From Mercenaria mercenaria (Eukaryota > Mollusca > Bivalvia > Venerida > Veneridae), in assembly GCF_021730395.1 (NCBI RefSeq), contig NC_069363.1, positions 20,744,001 through 20,808,000 on the forward strand: a stretch of DNA of 64,000 nt, read 5' to 3'. The translations under genes and the position numbers were made by a program. Positions 51,501 through 61,600 of this stretch are shown piece by piece. Within the stretch, counting starts at the first letter, position 1. Each line of letters opens with the position of its first letter. The notes beneath the pieces were generated by a model. It was given only the letters and a program-made list of their open reading frames with translations, had not been told where the DNA came from and ran no database searches.

Positions 51501-51800
51501 GTTGATTTTCTCATGGTGCGGCTCATTAATATCCTCTATGTCTTTCAGCTTCAGGTTGTTTTTACGTCGGAAATGTTTGAGTGAAAATGAATTAAAAAAT
51601 AGTCGTGTGTGATATTCATGATTCTGTGTCATTTTGATGTGCGCATTTGTCTATTTACCACCATATATAGATTTTGTTTACAAAAACTTAAAGTTCAAAC
51701 ATTACTTGTTCAAAGAAACCTATAAACATTTTAAGGAAAAGATTGTAAAATAAAACTTGAAACAAACCTGAATTGGTTTTACGGCGTTATCAAAGCCCAT
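27551..51800 (-). CDS. SLC44A1-like: Choline transporter-like protein, CTL1/SLC44A1 type (19 coding exons)
   Basis: Predicted 643-aa multi-pass membrane transporter; the CTL/SLC44 family moves choline and related substrates across plasma and organelle membranes. Coding exons, 5' to 3': 51768-51800, 48851-48973, 48500-48648, 47919-48158, 46656-46764, 46351-46414, 45615-45723, 45038-45158, 44708-44755, 43424-43495, 32817-32883, 32351-32412, 32037-32143, 31337-31390, 30989-31075, 30439-30554, 29544-29710, 28378-28470, 27551-27661. All phases fit and the total is divisible by three. Seen: TM1 near residues 35-55; a cysteine-rich outer loop (about 56-225) with [10 protein letters not shown]; further TM segments near 229-277, 303-325, 345-372, 403-430 and 455-475; the signatures [13 protein letters not shown] and [29 protein letters not shown]; and a last exon with [11 protein letters not shown] and NDG. 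From memory these match vertebrate CTL1 better than CTL2/4/5. The C-terminus is short (ends RASHLH). Start chosen at the ATG of [11 protein letters not shown], in phase with exon 2. Confidence 0.93.
28559..29345. mobile_element. Tandem-core repeat element in CTL1-like intron 17
   Basis: Begins AACAAGAGCTGTCCGTAAGA and contains four copies, about 165-170 bp apart, of GTCAGAGTTATGGGACTTGA with ATATCTGCATTAGTTTTGGA and AAAAGGGGGCATAATT. The same kind of head (AAGAGCTGTC) starts the repeats at 60355 and 63451. The layout resembles non-autonomous bivalve elements with a tandem core (pearl/Helentron-like; inference). Confidence 0.75.
29878..30285. mobile_element. Tandem-core repeat element in CTL1-like intron 16
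   Basis: Opens with GGCCCGAAGGGACGTATTATG and CTGTCTGTCCATCCGTCTGT, and contains two copies (about 148 bp apart) of CTCTTGAACTGCTTGAAGGA, ATGTTCACCACATCGAGACG and AAGGTCAAGGTCACACTTA. Ends near GCGATGCTCTTGTT. A familiar bivalve interspersed repeat. Confidence 0.75.
32266..32292. repeat. (GATT)n microsatellite
   Basis: Six GATT units in CTL1-like intron 12. Confidence 0.9.
33929..34068. repeat. Perfect hairpin, arms about 41 bp with a palindromic loop
   Basis: AATATTGCATTCCTGAGAGG to AAATGTTCACC on the left is exactly complementary to the right arm ending at 34068. The loop contains GAATATTGACC/GGTCTATATTC and GGCGCC, so nearly the whole 140 bp can fold. Lies in CTL1-like intron 10. Confidence 0.9.
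34085..34330. repeat. Diverged mollusc interspersed repeat
   Basis: Contains TTTATTTGTTTGGGTTTTAT with GGCGCCAAACAGGACTA and, further on, TTAGTCGCCTCTTACGATCA with AAGGGTAAGGCAGTGGTTCC. Both phrases are recurrent in bivalve genomes. Exact ends unknown. Confidence 0.5.
36230..36780 (-). pseudogene. LINE reverse transcriptase fragment (CR1/Jockey-like)
   Basis: Reads [20 protein letters not shown] near 36700 and, in another frame, [20 protein letters not shown] (motif B), [20 protein letters not shown] (motif C with the Asp-Asp pair) and DDLTKLE. At least one frame change separates the parts and both ends are missing. It lies inside the left arm of the giant foldback. Confidence 0.82.
36935..38035. 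other. Loop region of the giant foldback, no gene seen
   Basis: Several short frames with no recognisable protein. Possibly host-derived or captured sequence. Confidence 0.4.
38040..38760. repeat. ACGATGG / CCATCGT foldback minisatellite
   Basis: 38130-38310 carries direct units such as TACCATCGCGTTTTCACCA (about 20 bp). 38045-38110 and 38535-38600 carry the complement (GATGGTACGATG), so the region folds. It ends at GTCCAAACGGAACGTCGTA (38742-38760), resembling the end of the element at 50628-51146. Confidence 0.82.
38880..39017 (-). mobile_element. tRNA-derived SINE head (second family)
   Basis: Minus strand: CCGCCTCCATAGCTCAGTGA (A box at 39007-38990) and GAGTTTGAGCCC (B box at 38964-38953), spaced as in a tRNA promoter. 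The body runs on to about 38880. The head sequence differs from the SINE at 18001-18303. Lies in the loop of the giant foldback. Confidence 0.75.
39655..40201. mobile_element. Deleted Tc1-like DNA transposon
   Basis: Terminal inverted repeats TATACTCGGCGTCACTGAAA at 39656 and its complement ending at 40200, about 35 bp with few mismatches and TA-rich flanks. Between them only part of a transposase remains. About 547 bp against 1.6 kb or so for an intact Tc1 element. Confidence 0.82.
39704..39913 (-). pseudogene. Tc1-like transposase N-terminal DNA-binding domain, truncated
   Basis: [20 protein letters not shown], then [20 protein letters not shown] and [20 protein letters not shown]. This is the first helix-turn-helix (PAIRED-like) domain and the R-x-x-x-TG-S---P-R-G linker of Tc1 transposases. 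The second helix-turn-helix and the DDE catalytic domain are deleted, so the product could bind DNA at most. Confidence 0.85.
41418..41640. mobile_element. 223-bp MITE with 32-bp terminal inverted repeats
   Basis: TGAGTCGTGCCATGAGAAAA at the left end mirrors TTTTCTTATGGCACGGCTCA at the right end, continuing through ACCAACATAGTGG. A damaged relative covers about 51440-51525. Nested in the right arm of the giant foldback. Confidence 0.88.
43115..43265. repeat. Serial short inverted repeats (CATGCGCA / TGCGCATG)
   Basis: Alternating units GATATGAAAAAATA, CACATGCGCAGAAAAAC, GTTGCGCATGTGATATG, ATCATATCACCTGCGCAG and TTTTGCGCATGTGATAT fold into one or two hairpins. CTL1-like intron 10, 150 bp from exon 10. 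Confidence 0.7.
43772..44632. mobile_element. Interspersed repeat with GGCC head and CGGACGGACG tail
   Basis: Starts GAGGGCCGTGATGATCCGAG with GGCCCTAGATCGCTCAACTG and ends GAACGGACGGACGACG with CTCCCAGGTGAGTTAAAA. The inside has G-rich runs (43960-43990, 44125-44140) and a poly-T at 44478-44498. I recognise head and tail as a common bivalve type. CTL1-like intron 9. Confidence 0.65.
45028..45037 (-). other. Probable GC splice donor (CTL1-like intron 8)
   Basis: The exon 45038-45158 reads [15 protein letters not shown] and is followed by GCAAGTATTT. The next exon, 44708-44755, must be read from its first base to give [16 protein letters not shown], so the upstream exon has to end in phase 0, exactly before GC. 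The only nearby GT (four bases further on) would put the next exon in a wrong, polar frame. GCAAGT is the usual context of GC-AG introns. A base error or polymorphism here is the alternative. Confidence 0.72.
45749..45827. mobile_element. 79-bp palindromic-end element (ATAGAGGATATTAC ends)
   Basis: ATAGAGGATATTACGAG at the left and CATGTAATATCCTCTAT at the right are inverted. The left end recurs at 47463-47520 with AGTCTTTTCATATTGAATTT shared. Probably a short MITE or the joined ends of one. Confidence 0.65.
46785..47465. repeat. GTCAACGTGCAATAAACCTGG minisatellite split by an insertion
   Basis: Units of about 24-27 bp (AATAAACCTGGATAGTCAAC) lie at 46785-46850 and again at 47333-47465, with the palindromic element 46851-47332 between them. 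Confidence 0.8.
46851..47332. mobile_element. Inverted-repeat element inserted in the minisatellite
   Basis: GGTTGTGCCTTCTTGCCATA with ATGGCACACCTAGT (46870-46902) is complementary to ACTAGGTGTGCCATTATGGC with TAGAAGGCACAACC (46945-46978). GGATAATATACGGCTT at the left end has partial mirror ATATATACC at 47007. A second part (47140-47330) has its own short palindromes (TGACGTCAACGTCA, CGTTTTAAACG). Non-coding. Confidence 0.75.
49005..50423 (+). CDS. Penelope-like retroelement open frame: reverse transcriptase plus GIY-YIG endonuclease (5'-truncated)
   Basis: An open frame of about 473 codons on the strand opposite the CTL1-like gene. Order: [13 protein letters not shown] (motif A Asp), [14 protein letters not shown] (motif B), [12 protein letters not shown] (motif C catalytic Asp pair), [29 protein letters not shown], then the endonuclease module [20 protein letters not shown] with [11 protein letters not shown]. 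Reverse transcriptase joined to GIY-YIG is the signature of Penelope-like elements. The N-terminal part is missing; homology begins near 49005, about 30 nt from the CTL1-like exon 2 acceptor. A hammerhead ribozyme follows at 50512-50552. The shown part looks intact and fairly young. Confidence 0.93.
   Translation, partial: YLKGLIGTNIYTRLISFDIVSLYSNIPHKLGLEAISFWLDKHPELILERFNNFFIIEGLKIILENNNFSFDKLYFNQSKGTAMGTKVAPTYATLVLGYLEEQLYEKIKQEKDENFAKYVQEQWKRFLDDCFVFWEKSISDLLYFEKTLNSLHNDIKFIMQQSTIKLPFLDIMIIKNGTSIITDIYFKRTDSKQYLNFKSCHPKHTKTNIPFSLARRICTIVSDKNILKARLKELAAVLVERKYPLQVIKTGIIKAIQIPRSTLLSVQNNKGVNIIPYISTFNPKSRELFGILKSNLDILKNDDTMKRILNDTKIIKCKRQLPNLKSILIKSEFNENRTFPSVQKCNDPRCSLCICIIEGSSFSLNNKIFHVKESMDCTVRNVLYVLVCNGCNEFYIGQTGDKLRNRRTVHDQQIRDPSTRQLPLSTHLDLCSKTVPKFSIFPFYKFHSNDVSARLSKERYFIDIFKPKLNQN
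50512..50552 (+). ncRNA. Minimal type I hammerhead ribozyme of the Penelope-like element
   Basis: All conserved core parts in order: stem I 5' strand TATTTGCC (50512-50519), CTGATGA (50520-50526), stem II GT-ATAA-AC (50527-50534), GAAA (50535-50538), a loopless stem III in which A-CC (50538-50540) pairs with GG-T (50541-50543), cleavage base A (50544), and stem I 3' strand GGCAAATA (50545-50552). The stem I strands are perfectly complementary over 8 bp. Two-bp stem II and palindromic ACCGGT stem III are features of retroelement hammerheads that work best as dimers. It sits 89 nt after the open frame, as known for this class. Confidence 0.9.
50628..51146. mobile_element. Foldback element of TTTCGACTTTC / GAAAGTCGAAA units
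   Basis: Ends TACGGTTCCGTTTGGAC (50628-50644) and TCAAACGGAAACCGTA (51131-51146) are inverted. The left half repeats CGATGGTGAAAGTCGAAA, the right half its complement (TTTCGACTTTCATCATCGT type). Related in ends and theme to the ACGATGG repeat at 38040-38760. CTL1-like intron 1. Confidence 0.85.
51440..51525. repeat. Truncated MITE relative
   Basis: GCCGGATCCATGCTGGTC with GCACTATGTTGATTTTCTCA and TGGTGCGGCTCA matches the right half of the MITE at 41418-41640. Confidence 0.7.
51768..51800 (-). CDS. CTL1-like first coding exon
   Basis: Eleven codons ([11 protein letters not shown]) followed by a GTTTGT donor. The exon joins in phase 0 to 48851-48973, which opens [13 protein letters not shown] and runs into TM1. 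It is far too short to find as an open frame; the support is the in-phase Met, the donor, and the expected short cytosolic N-terminus of the family. A 5' UTR and promoter should lie just above 51800, but I see no TATA box or clear initiator there. Confidence 0.72.
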
Positions 51801-54030
51801 GTTCAAAAGTCAGTCATCTTGAGTTAGAGAGGATATATTCCATATATTTCAACAAATTATCGCGCATGTTGCACGCTTTATTTCTCCATTTGGCTGGCTT
51901 TCAACTCGTGTTAAATCTATCTATAAATACGATATCAATATCTACGTAGTTTCCTTTGTAATAACTATGGAAAGTGTCACCAAACGAAAATAAAGCGAAA
52001 ATAAAATGTAATTTTCAGTTCCCGTTTTTTTCCTCGCTTTTAAGTTTGGAGCACCAGTATTTTATGTACGTTCTTGTCTGAAGTACTTATAGGCGTCTGC
52101 TAAAAGAACAAACGACCATATTTCCTCTTCCACTTCGTTATAAATTAAGATTTTTTTCCTCGGGTCGCAATAGAGTCAAATATCCATACTGTCCAAGATT
52201 TCTAATAATCAATGTAATCAGGTTATGATTATGGTCACATTCCTTGTGTTCCACGACAAGTATTGACAAACATGACAACAAAATATCTATTGATCTCATC
52301 TCGTCTCTAAAGATAAATACCCACTATTGATTTTACCATTAATTTGATATACTATTGCACACGAGAATCATTTTATCAATTTTCTAAAATCACTTATTTT
52401 GTTTAACGAAAGTTTTTTGTTTATGTGCAGAATTAATTGTATTTTTCTCGCATGGAAATTGTGTTTATCTTCAAGCCGGATGATACATATAACGGGTTCT
52501 ATAGTTCAGACTTGTCAATTATCGGACAAATTCCCTTGTTCCAGTATGACAGTATGTATGTTCCAACCGTAGTAATCAGCATTTGACAGATGTTTTACTT
52601 ACAGTCCTGAATGCCTCGACTAGGCTGGACAGTTTCCTCTGACCGTTAAAATAAACGGAGGACTCTTTATTCTATCGGTTTTCTGACGTAAATTGTTCAA
52701 ACAAAACTAATCATACTGACTTACCTTCTTATCTATTTTATTACATTTTAGCTCATCAAGCAATATTGTTGACTGGTAAATGAAGGGCTGATACCACAAA
52801 GGCCTCTCTCTCTCTTTCTCTCAAACTTGAAATTGTTGAAATAGATTGAAGCCTCTCTAAAAAATTTGAAATTCTGTTGAAATAAATTGAATCCATGACA
52901 CAACTTATTTCCAGCCGAGCCAACAGCAGGTGTCGCATTTACCTCCCCAGCATCCAGTCTAGGCCGATACTGCTGGAAACAGTACCAATTAAAGATATCA
53001 CCAAACACTAGTCGGGATATCAGTCAAACCCGGAATCGCAAAAGATTTGGCTGCAACACATTGATCAGACAAATAGACTGGTCATGCTGCAGAACACTGG
53101 CTAGACAATGGACAGATTAAACTGTATTGCACTGACCAGACATATGAGCATAATTGGCTGGAATGCGGACATACATTGTGCACTCATGTGGCAGTATTTA
53201 CAGATCTGGAAACGAGACTGAACTTAAAGTAATACTCTGACAATATCTGCTATAACAACATAAATCTGGTATATCAATATGAATCTGGTATAGTAATAAC
53301 ATAGTGGAGCTGCTAGCATTATCCGAAAATGATGGCTGCAAACCACTGATGACATAGGTCCTAGAAAGACCAGGCTCATCAACAGTTCTAAAGACTTTCT
53401 CGTGATAAGTGACAAATGACAGTCAAGTCTATTTTCGTTCGTTTACTCCAAAAAATACAAACTTTTTTTCAACAGCTGATGTTTCTATAGGAAACTTTAT
53501 CACAGAATTCATATAAAACAACCATGTATTTCATGAAGATTTGCAAAATTCAACAACAGATTTGTATGTTTCCTCTACAACAAACAGTTCATGAAAAGAT
53601 TTTTATTTGAAATAATTAACAACCATTCTTCAAATATTATAGGGAATTTGGGTAAAACTTAAATTGTTAGTTATATTATTTTCTCAATTCATGTTAGTAT
53701 GGTCCTTCCCTGACAAGAGAAAATAAATGCACATCATATATTCATATCCCATAAAGCTAAAAAATTAATTCAATGGAAAGAATCTTTTTTGTTACGATAT
53801 GACAAAAATATTAGTAAAACAAGAAACTTTAATTATTGTTTGTTATTTCTGATTTAGCTACATTTGTAAATCTAGCAAAATTACCTCCATGCAAAAACTG
53901 TCTTTAAAAAACTTGGTATATATATATATACCTTAGGTTAACTCTATTATTACATCTGAAAAATAACTTTTGTGAGCAAAAAAATCAAAATGTCTTCATT
54001 ACATTTTCTAAACAAACAACCAGATGGCAT
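51801..54030. other. Intergenic region above the CTL1-like gene, candidate promoter area
   Basis: Divergence or 5' UTR sequence expected just above 51800, but no TATA, CpG island or exon could be supported. A CT-rich run (CTCTCTCTCTTTCTCTC) at 52803-52821 and a short (TA)n at 53920-53931 are the only distinct features. Confidence 0.4.
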
Positions 54031-54680
54031 TCTATTCCTTAGACAAATAAACAAGAACAAAACATGGCTCAAATGTGACTGTATGGTGCTCACCTGAAAA
54101 GCCTTTATACCTTGAACTTGTAAGTTTTAATATCTTACAATTTGGAACTTGCATTAGAAGAAGATAAGATAACCATATGTAGAAGTCATTTAAAGGTTTG
54201 TCTATATTTTTCTCTGGCAATTCCTAAAAGGGGTCTACCATGCAGAACCACCTGAACAAATTTGAGAGTGGACCTTACAACAATGCTACAGGGTGGTTCA
54301 TGAGAAGAAGTTGTTAAAAACGATTTTTCAGTTTCTCGTCTGGTGGTCCCTAAAAGGGGCCAAGTGGATCTACCAGGTATCTGAAGACATCTGAGAGATG
54401 CTTCAGACAACAACACTTGGTGAAGAAATTGTTTAAAAGTTTTTCTATATTTAGCTCAAGGATTCTTGAACAAGGCTTTAACATCCACCAAGTGACCTAT
54501 GAAAAGATCTTATTTAAAAGTCCATGCAAGGAATTTTCTGACAAAGTTTGATGAAGATTCCTCATGTGGTTCATGAAAACAAGTTGTTTAAAGTAAAAAG
54601 CTAACACTTGACATAGACGATGGACACAGTACCATCACAATAGCTCACCCTGAACCTACAGTTCAAGTGAACTAAAACTA
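54031..54680. mobile_element. Interspersed repeat with GCTCACCTGA head and AGCTCACCCTGAACC tail
   Basis: Begins AACATGGCTCAAATGTGACT with GGTGCTCACCTGA and ends CACAATAGCTCACCCTGAAC followed by TTCAAGTGAACTAAAAC. The inside repeats phrases like TTCATGAGAAGAAGTTGTT and TCTGGTGGTCCCTAAAAGGG about every 130 bp. Same general class as 43772-44632 and 59040-59590. Confidence 0.65.
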
Positions 54681-54769
54681 TCAGCTCCTGCCAGCAGGTG
54701 AAGTAAACATTAAATACTTAAATAAATGCATTTTACAAAGTCAAAATAGAGAATAAATAAGATGCCAAG

Positions 54770-55180
54770 ACTGCCTGTACCGCTCACCAGAGGTTTTTGC
54801 CTAACACTTCAAGCTGTATAAAATATGTACAAATTTTATGAAAAGAATAAAGACTAGATAGCCCTAGTGGTAAAATTCCAACAGCCTACAGTTGTGTAAT
54901 AAAGATATTTTTTTTTATAATTTTGATAGAATTCCTGAGGATGCATCTGGCCAAACTGGGTTGAAATCTAAACAGTCTGCAAACTAAAAATCACTTTTTG
55001 GCCACAATTCAATTTCAAATTGCAGTTAGGGCCCCTTATGTTTGACGTCTAACACAATGAGATGCATCAAGTCAAATGCCAATCATTCATAAATTATTAA
55101 AAGCCAACAGAATTATTTCATCCAATTTTGACAAATTAATGGACGGCTGTTACATGACCAGTTAAGCTCACACTGGTCCT
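54770..55180. repeat. Diverged related interspersed repeat
   Basis: GATGCCAAGACTGCCTGTAC with CGCTCACCAGAGGTTTTTGC starts a copy resembling the previous class; end uncertain. It may belong to the 3' UTR of the stalk-like gene or lie beyond it. Confidence 0.45.
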
Positions 55181-55681
55181 TTTGATGCAGATGAACTGAC
55201 CATAATACATTAATGCATTAAGAATACACTCTTAACATATACAAAAAAACCATCAGAAACATCAAATTACTTCTGTATATACAATATATTACTTAAAAGA
55301 GAAGAGGTCCTAAAAAGTGGGTGTGAAAATATATGAAAAAATAAAAACAGATGTCAAGTGAGTTTAAATATTACCTCCAGGCCTACATATTACATGACAG
55401 TCCGTCAAAATCTATCTTAGTAAAATCCAGGTCACTGAATGTGATTCAATCAATAGTAAAACAATTTAAATTATTCAATTTATAATTAATGCATTACTGA
55501 ATATAAAATAATCTATTTAACACATTTTTACAGAAGACTTTTTTAGATATTAAAATTCTAAACAACATACAAATACTCAAACTTAACGTCTTGAATAATG
55601 AAAAACAGTATAAAGGTAAAGTACAAAATTGAGTAGTGACAAAAGTTTTGATCCATGGTCATATGTTATGACCTTCATATA

Positions 55682-58600
55682 TTACTTCTTTCTGGTAGGT
55701 GTCTTGCTACGGCTTCTTGTGTTTGGTCCAGATGTGGTCACCATTTGTTTGGACCTGCTGATGACCATCTTAGTGGGGTCAATCTTAGGCTTGGCACCAA
55801 GCACCCGACTGTCACTTGTTTCTGGCTCAATAGGACCTCTTTCTGCAAGATCTATCGCTTCCTCTACCATGGCAACAGACTGGAAGAAAAAGAACAGCCC
55901 ATTTTATAATGTTGTGGATAAAACATAACAGGCTAAACAATATTCATACTTCTATAAAGCAGACATGTTAATCATATTTTTCTTCCAAATTTGTCATCAA
56001 TTCTATTATAATTAAATTAAAATACAATCTTTCTTAGGACAGATTTACTGTAAAAGCTATGTAAGCTTGATAACATTTTTCTTTAACCCTAACCCTGCTA
56101 AATTTCTATAATGAACTTGTCCATCTTTCAATTTGGACAGTACCATTAACTGTTAAAAGGGGTGCTTACCAAAACGATACTGACTGAATGGAGAACAGCG
56201 CAGACCATGATTAGACTGCATGGATGCGCAGGCTGATCTTGGTCTGTACTGGTCGCAAAGGCAGAATCACTTGCCGCCAGCAGGATAAGGGTTAAAAAAA
56301 TTTATATCTAGAACTTATGGATTTTTTTCAAGATAAATAAACCTGTGATATAGTGGTTAATGCATCTAAATAAATATGAGCATTTAAACAAACATGACTG
56401 TGGTCAATAATAAACAACATGAATGAAACTTAAAAGGAACTGTATTCATACATACACTACTACCAAACTAAGCAAGATGACAATGCAAAAGTGCAGTTCT
56501 ATAGTAGTTTCAACTGGCAATGTGTCACTTAACTCTGACATTAATTCTCTGTACAGTATGTCATAACACTGCATGATACTTATCAACATGCAATCTACTT
56601 TCATCTTATACATATTTACAAGACATAGCCACTGCTTCTATTGAAATGAAAACATTTTTTATGAAAATTAATTGCTCTTAATATCAAAGCTTCCTTTTTT
56701 CAAACAAGATTTAATAGATTGTTCACTGCATAAAGCGATGTTGCTGATAAAACACAGAGCTTATCATTGTGAGCTAAAACAGTCAAAGACACACAATATT
56801 AAACAGCACCATGCCCACACATAAACTGCCTGTCCTGCATTTAAAAACAAACATCAAAGCAAATTAAAACAACACACTCCTTGCATCCAGAATTCTGCTG
56901 GTAAAATAAATGATTAAAAAGGTAGTAACTAGAAGATGCTTTTGCAAAAAAGCGCATGTCTCCCCCAATGCAAAGTCCTATAGGCAAAAAGTCAGTAGGG
57001 GCCAGGAGCGAAAGTCTAAGAGACACTGATGGTTGGCTGCAATAGGGTTCATCTACTTGGCATGTCCAGTCATCCCACTAAGTTTCAAAACTCTTGGCCT
57101 AGTGGTTCTCAAGTCACTCTTCAGGCTCCTGTGACCTTGACCTTTCATCAAGTGACCCCAAAATAAATAGGGGTCATCTACTCTGCATGTCCAATCATCC
57201 TATTAAGTTTCAACATTCTAGGTCAAGTGATTCTCAAGTTATTTTCTGGAAATGATTTCACATGACCAGGCCCCTGTGACATTGACCTTTAATAGACTGA
57301 CCCAAAAATCAATAGGGGTCATCTACGCTGCATATTCAATTATCCTATGAAGTTTCAACATTCTGGATCAAGAGGTTCTCAAGTTGCTGATTGGAAATGG
57401 TCATCAATGTTCAGGCCCCTGTGACCGTGACCTTTAATGGAGTGACCCAAAAATCGATAGGGGCCATCTACACTGCATGAGCAATCATCCTATGAAGTTT
57501 CAACATTCTAGTTTGAGTGGTTCTCAAGTTACTGACCAGAAATTGTTTTCCATGTCCAGGCCCCTGTGACCTTGACCTTTAATAGAGTGACCCCAAAATT
57601 AATTGGGGTCATTTACTCTGCATGTCCAATTATCCTATAAAGTTTTAACATTCTGGGTCAAGAGGTTCTCAAGTTATTGACTGGAAACAGTTTTCCATGT
57701 TCAGGCCCCTGTGACCTTGACCTTTGACAGAGTGATCCCAAAATCGATAGGGGTCATCTACTCTGCATGACCAATCATCCTATTAAGTTTCAACATTCTG
57801 GGTCAAGCTGTTCTCAAGTTACTGACCGGAAATGTTTTTCAATGTTCAGGCCCCTGTGACCTTGACCTTTAACAGAATGACCCCAAAATCGATAGGGTCA
57901 TCTACTTTGCATGTACAATCATCCTATGAAGTTTCAACATTCTGGGTCAAGTGGTACTCAAGTTATTGATTGGAAATGGTTTTTAATGTTCAGGCCCCTG
58001 TGACCTTGACCTTTGATGGAGTGATCCCAAAATCAATAGGGGTCATCTACTCTTCATGACCAATCATCCTATTAAGTTTCAACATTCTGGGTCAAGTGGT
58101 TCTCTAGTTATTGATCGGAAATGGTTTTCAATATTCAGGCCCCTGTGACCTTGACCTTTGACGGAGTGACCCCCAAAAACAATAGGGGTCGTCTACTCCA
58201 GCAGCCCTACAACCCTATCAAGTTTGAAGGTTCTAGGTCAAATGGTTCTCCAGTTATTGCTCGGAAATGAAGTGTGACATACAGACGGACGGACAGGGCA
58301 AAAACGATATGTCTCCCCATGTCTCCCCCAGTGGGGGGGGAGACATAATTAGCCTTTGTATTACCCAACTGTAACTCAATTACCTGTTTACGACCCTTAT
58401 TTGGTAAATTTACATATATCACTGGCAAAGTTAACTGCTTGCAGCATTTCCTAACAGCGTTTTTACATTACTTTTTGTGACACAAATAGTAATCAATAAT
58501 AAGCACGTGTCTTTCACTGCAATTTTTTAATACAAATTTCATGTGAAAGAGTAGAATAAAAACACTGAACAGCTACAATTTTTACAAATTTACAAATATT

Positions 58601-61600
58601 AAACTGCATTTTGCAGGTAATTGGCAATTTCTCCACATAAATCATAAGTAGGGACTAATAACAAATAGCAAATAATCTCTTTCCTCAAATACGTATTGGG
58701 AATATTTGCCCATGAGTATGGTAACGATAAAAAAAAAACTGCTACAGATCTGGCTTGACAAGCACAGTTAATCTGATGAACAATGTGAGAATTGTGAATG
58801 CATGGAATGTTAAGAGCCATAAAATTTTCAGTCCTATGGTAAGTCATAAGGTTAGTCACATGATTGGTCACATGATCATGCAGGATACTGACTGTGTACT
58901 GATTGTTTATACTAGAACCAGTCCAGGACTGATCCAGCCTCCATAAATATCTCCGACACAACAGCGTCCACCTAGTACAGAAGTTTGTATTTATAATCAT
59001 ACAGATACAGTATAAAAATAAAGTTTGTACTTACTAAAAATAACAACAAGATGGCTGTGATTGCCTGAAGTCACTCACCTGACCTAGATTTTTTTTATCT
59101 TTAATATATATCATGACACACTGTATTGTAAAAGGCGACAATTATGCTCTGTACATTAATCCTATAATATTACTGACATAATTGACACCGACAAAAAAGA
59201 GACCATCAATTTAAAGTTTGCTGAAGATCACTGGAAGAAATCTCTTAAAGGATTTTCACTTTTTGCTCTAGGGTCCCATAAATGCAGGCAAGCATAATCA
59301 TTTGAATAAAACTTAAATAGGTTTATCCCAGTATGTTACAGAACAAGTTTGGTGAAGATCCATTGTGTGGTTTATGATAGGAAGTCATTTTGGTTTTTAT
59401 CTTTGGCAGCCCGTAAATGCAACCAAGCAAAACCATAAGAGAGGTCCATGCAAGGACGCTACAGACCAACTTTGGCATAATTCAGATCAGTAGTTTCTCA
59501 GATGTTTCAGTAAACTAGTTGAAAAAGGACAACAGGCCCAAGACTCTGGACCATCCACCTATACAGCTCATCCTCAGTCGAAGTGTTCAGGTTTGATAGA
59601 AAGTGAGCGTAACAGTAGTGAATAGTTTTTAATCACTGTTTAGCTATTAGACTTCCTGACCTGATTTTGGTTCATAATATATTACATTGGATGCCCTATT
59701 CATAAACTATAAAGTACTTGTACAAAAAAGATGCCAAGAATATTGTAATAAATTTGCACAAAGTCCGTAGGATAATAAATTTTTTAAACATTGTATTCCT
59801 GAAAAAAAGAAGACTAAAAACCAAATCAAAAAATATTATTGCTCATAAAATAATGACAATAACTTAAATTATAGAGAAGTATTTGAAATTTGACTTTGAA
59901 AGCTTAAAGTGATTTCAAATGTTTAAACATTGACATCATTCAAGTAAATTGTAATTTTTGTTTGAACTTTCTTGAAAATTCTTAAACATACCAGTAAAAT
60001 ATAACAGAAACACTACTTACAAACACATAGAAAGTGGCAGCACCAGCTGACACATCCCTCACTTCATCCAGTTCCTGTTTATCCAGCAGTTCCTTTGCAC
60101 GTGCAGCAGCAGCTGTTGATATTTTAGCAGCATTACACTCGAGACATCGTCGCTTCAAACCATCCTTACCTGTCTTACCAACAAGTGCCTGAATATTCTT
60201 CCAGTCCTGACAAGTAGATTAAACGTGTGTATTTTATTGCCTTTGAACTACCAGAAAAACAAATGCAGCAGTTAGCAATACCCAACATTACTTTTTTTCA
60301 AACCCTTTTTCTTGTTATTCTTTTTGGTAAGTGAGTCAGTATCTGTATAAAAATAAGAGCTGTCTCATGACAGTACATTCAGCAACTGGAAGGGTTTCCA
60401 GTATGTAAAATAGATTTTCTATCTAAGAATATGTATATCGTCTAAATTCAAGTAAGAGCTATGAAAACTGATGCTGTGATCTTGTTTAATTGCACCCAAC
60501 ATCTATGTGAAGTTTCAACCAAGTATCTGCATTAGTTTTGGAGATAGTAACCTGCATTTTCAACTCAATAAAGGGGCATAAGTTTACTAAAATACAATTG
60601 TGAGTTATGGGACATCTATCACCATGTTTTATCCACCCCATTAACTTTTAAAATTTCAGTTCTGTATCTGCATTGACTTCTGGGACAGCAATTTGTCTGC
60701 AAAACTTCAATGTGGATTTTTTAAGTCTCAGAAGGAAGATAAATTTGTTAAATTCATGTAAGAGTTATGGGACTTGATGCTGTAACCTTGTGTTATTACC
60801 CAAATGGTGAGACTTTCTACAAGCAAATCAAAATCATGCATTCATTTTTTGGTATTCTGATGGAAAAAATACACTTCTTTAAAATAAATATTATATTTTT
60901 AGAATTTGTACAAACTAAAAATTCAAAAGCTTTGACAAGATAGCATCCAGTAAGATTAAATCAAATGTAGAAAAAATCCCTATCCCCTCTTCTATATTTG
61001 ACCAAGATGGACAAAATCCCTCCTTTGATTTTGTTGAATAAAAACTCTAAATCAGAAAAACATTAACAGAAATTTAAACATTCAATTTTAAGATGAAAGT
61101 AATTAAGTTTTAAATGGAATGAAATAAAACTTTTGATACAAATGAAGACATCAAAGGGGGCATTTTTCCCCCTTTATCAAATTGAACTGGAGGGATTATG
61201 TCCAGTGGAATTTTGTCCACATATCAATGAAATCGTGTACAGACAGAAAATGTGAACGAGTTTTTACCTTAGTTTCTTTCTCTTGATGTCCCAGTATAAG
61301 AAATGTTGCTGTCATGACTGTATGTACCACTGGTGGTGGTTTCTGGTAACTCCTGATCTCAGCCACAGTTGACTGCTTCAGCTCCAAGATCTCTGAACGT
61401 ATACGCTGAATCTTACGTAGACGAGCCAGGATCTCATTGGCATCACGAAGTTCTCTTGCTAGTTGTACCTCCAGACCATTCTTCTTGATAACGTTTATAG
61501 CTTTTTCTAACTCCTCAATCTCTCGGCGGGACATCGCTTTCCTCAGATCTAAATGATTTTTTTAGGTTCATAATCAGATATGTTTTTAATATGGTGTTAC

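Noticed and set aside
58771-58800. A second hammerhead-like CTGATGA motif
   Set aside because: No CGAAA core or complementary flanking stems follow.
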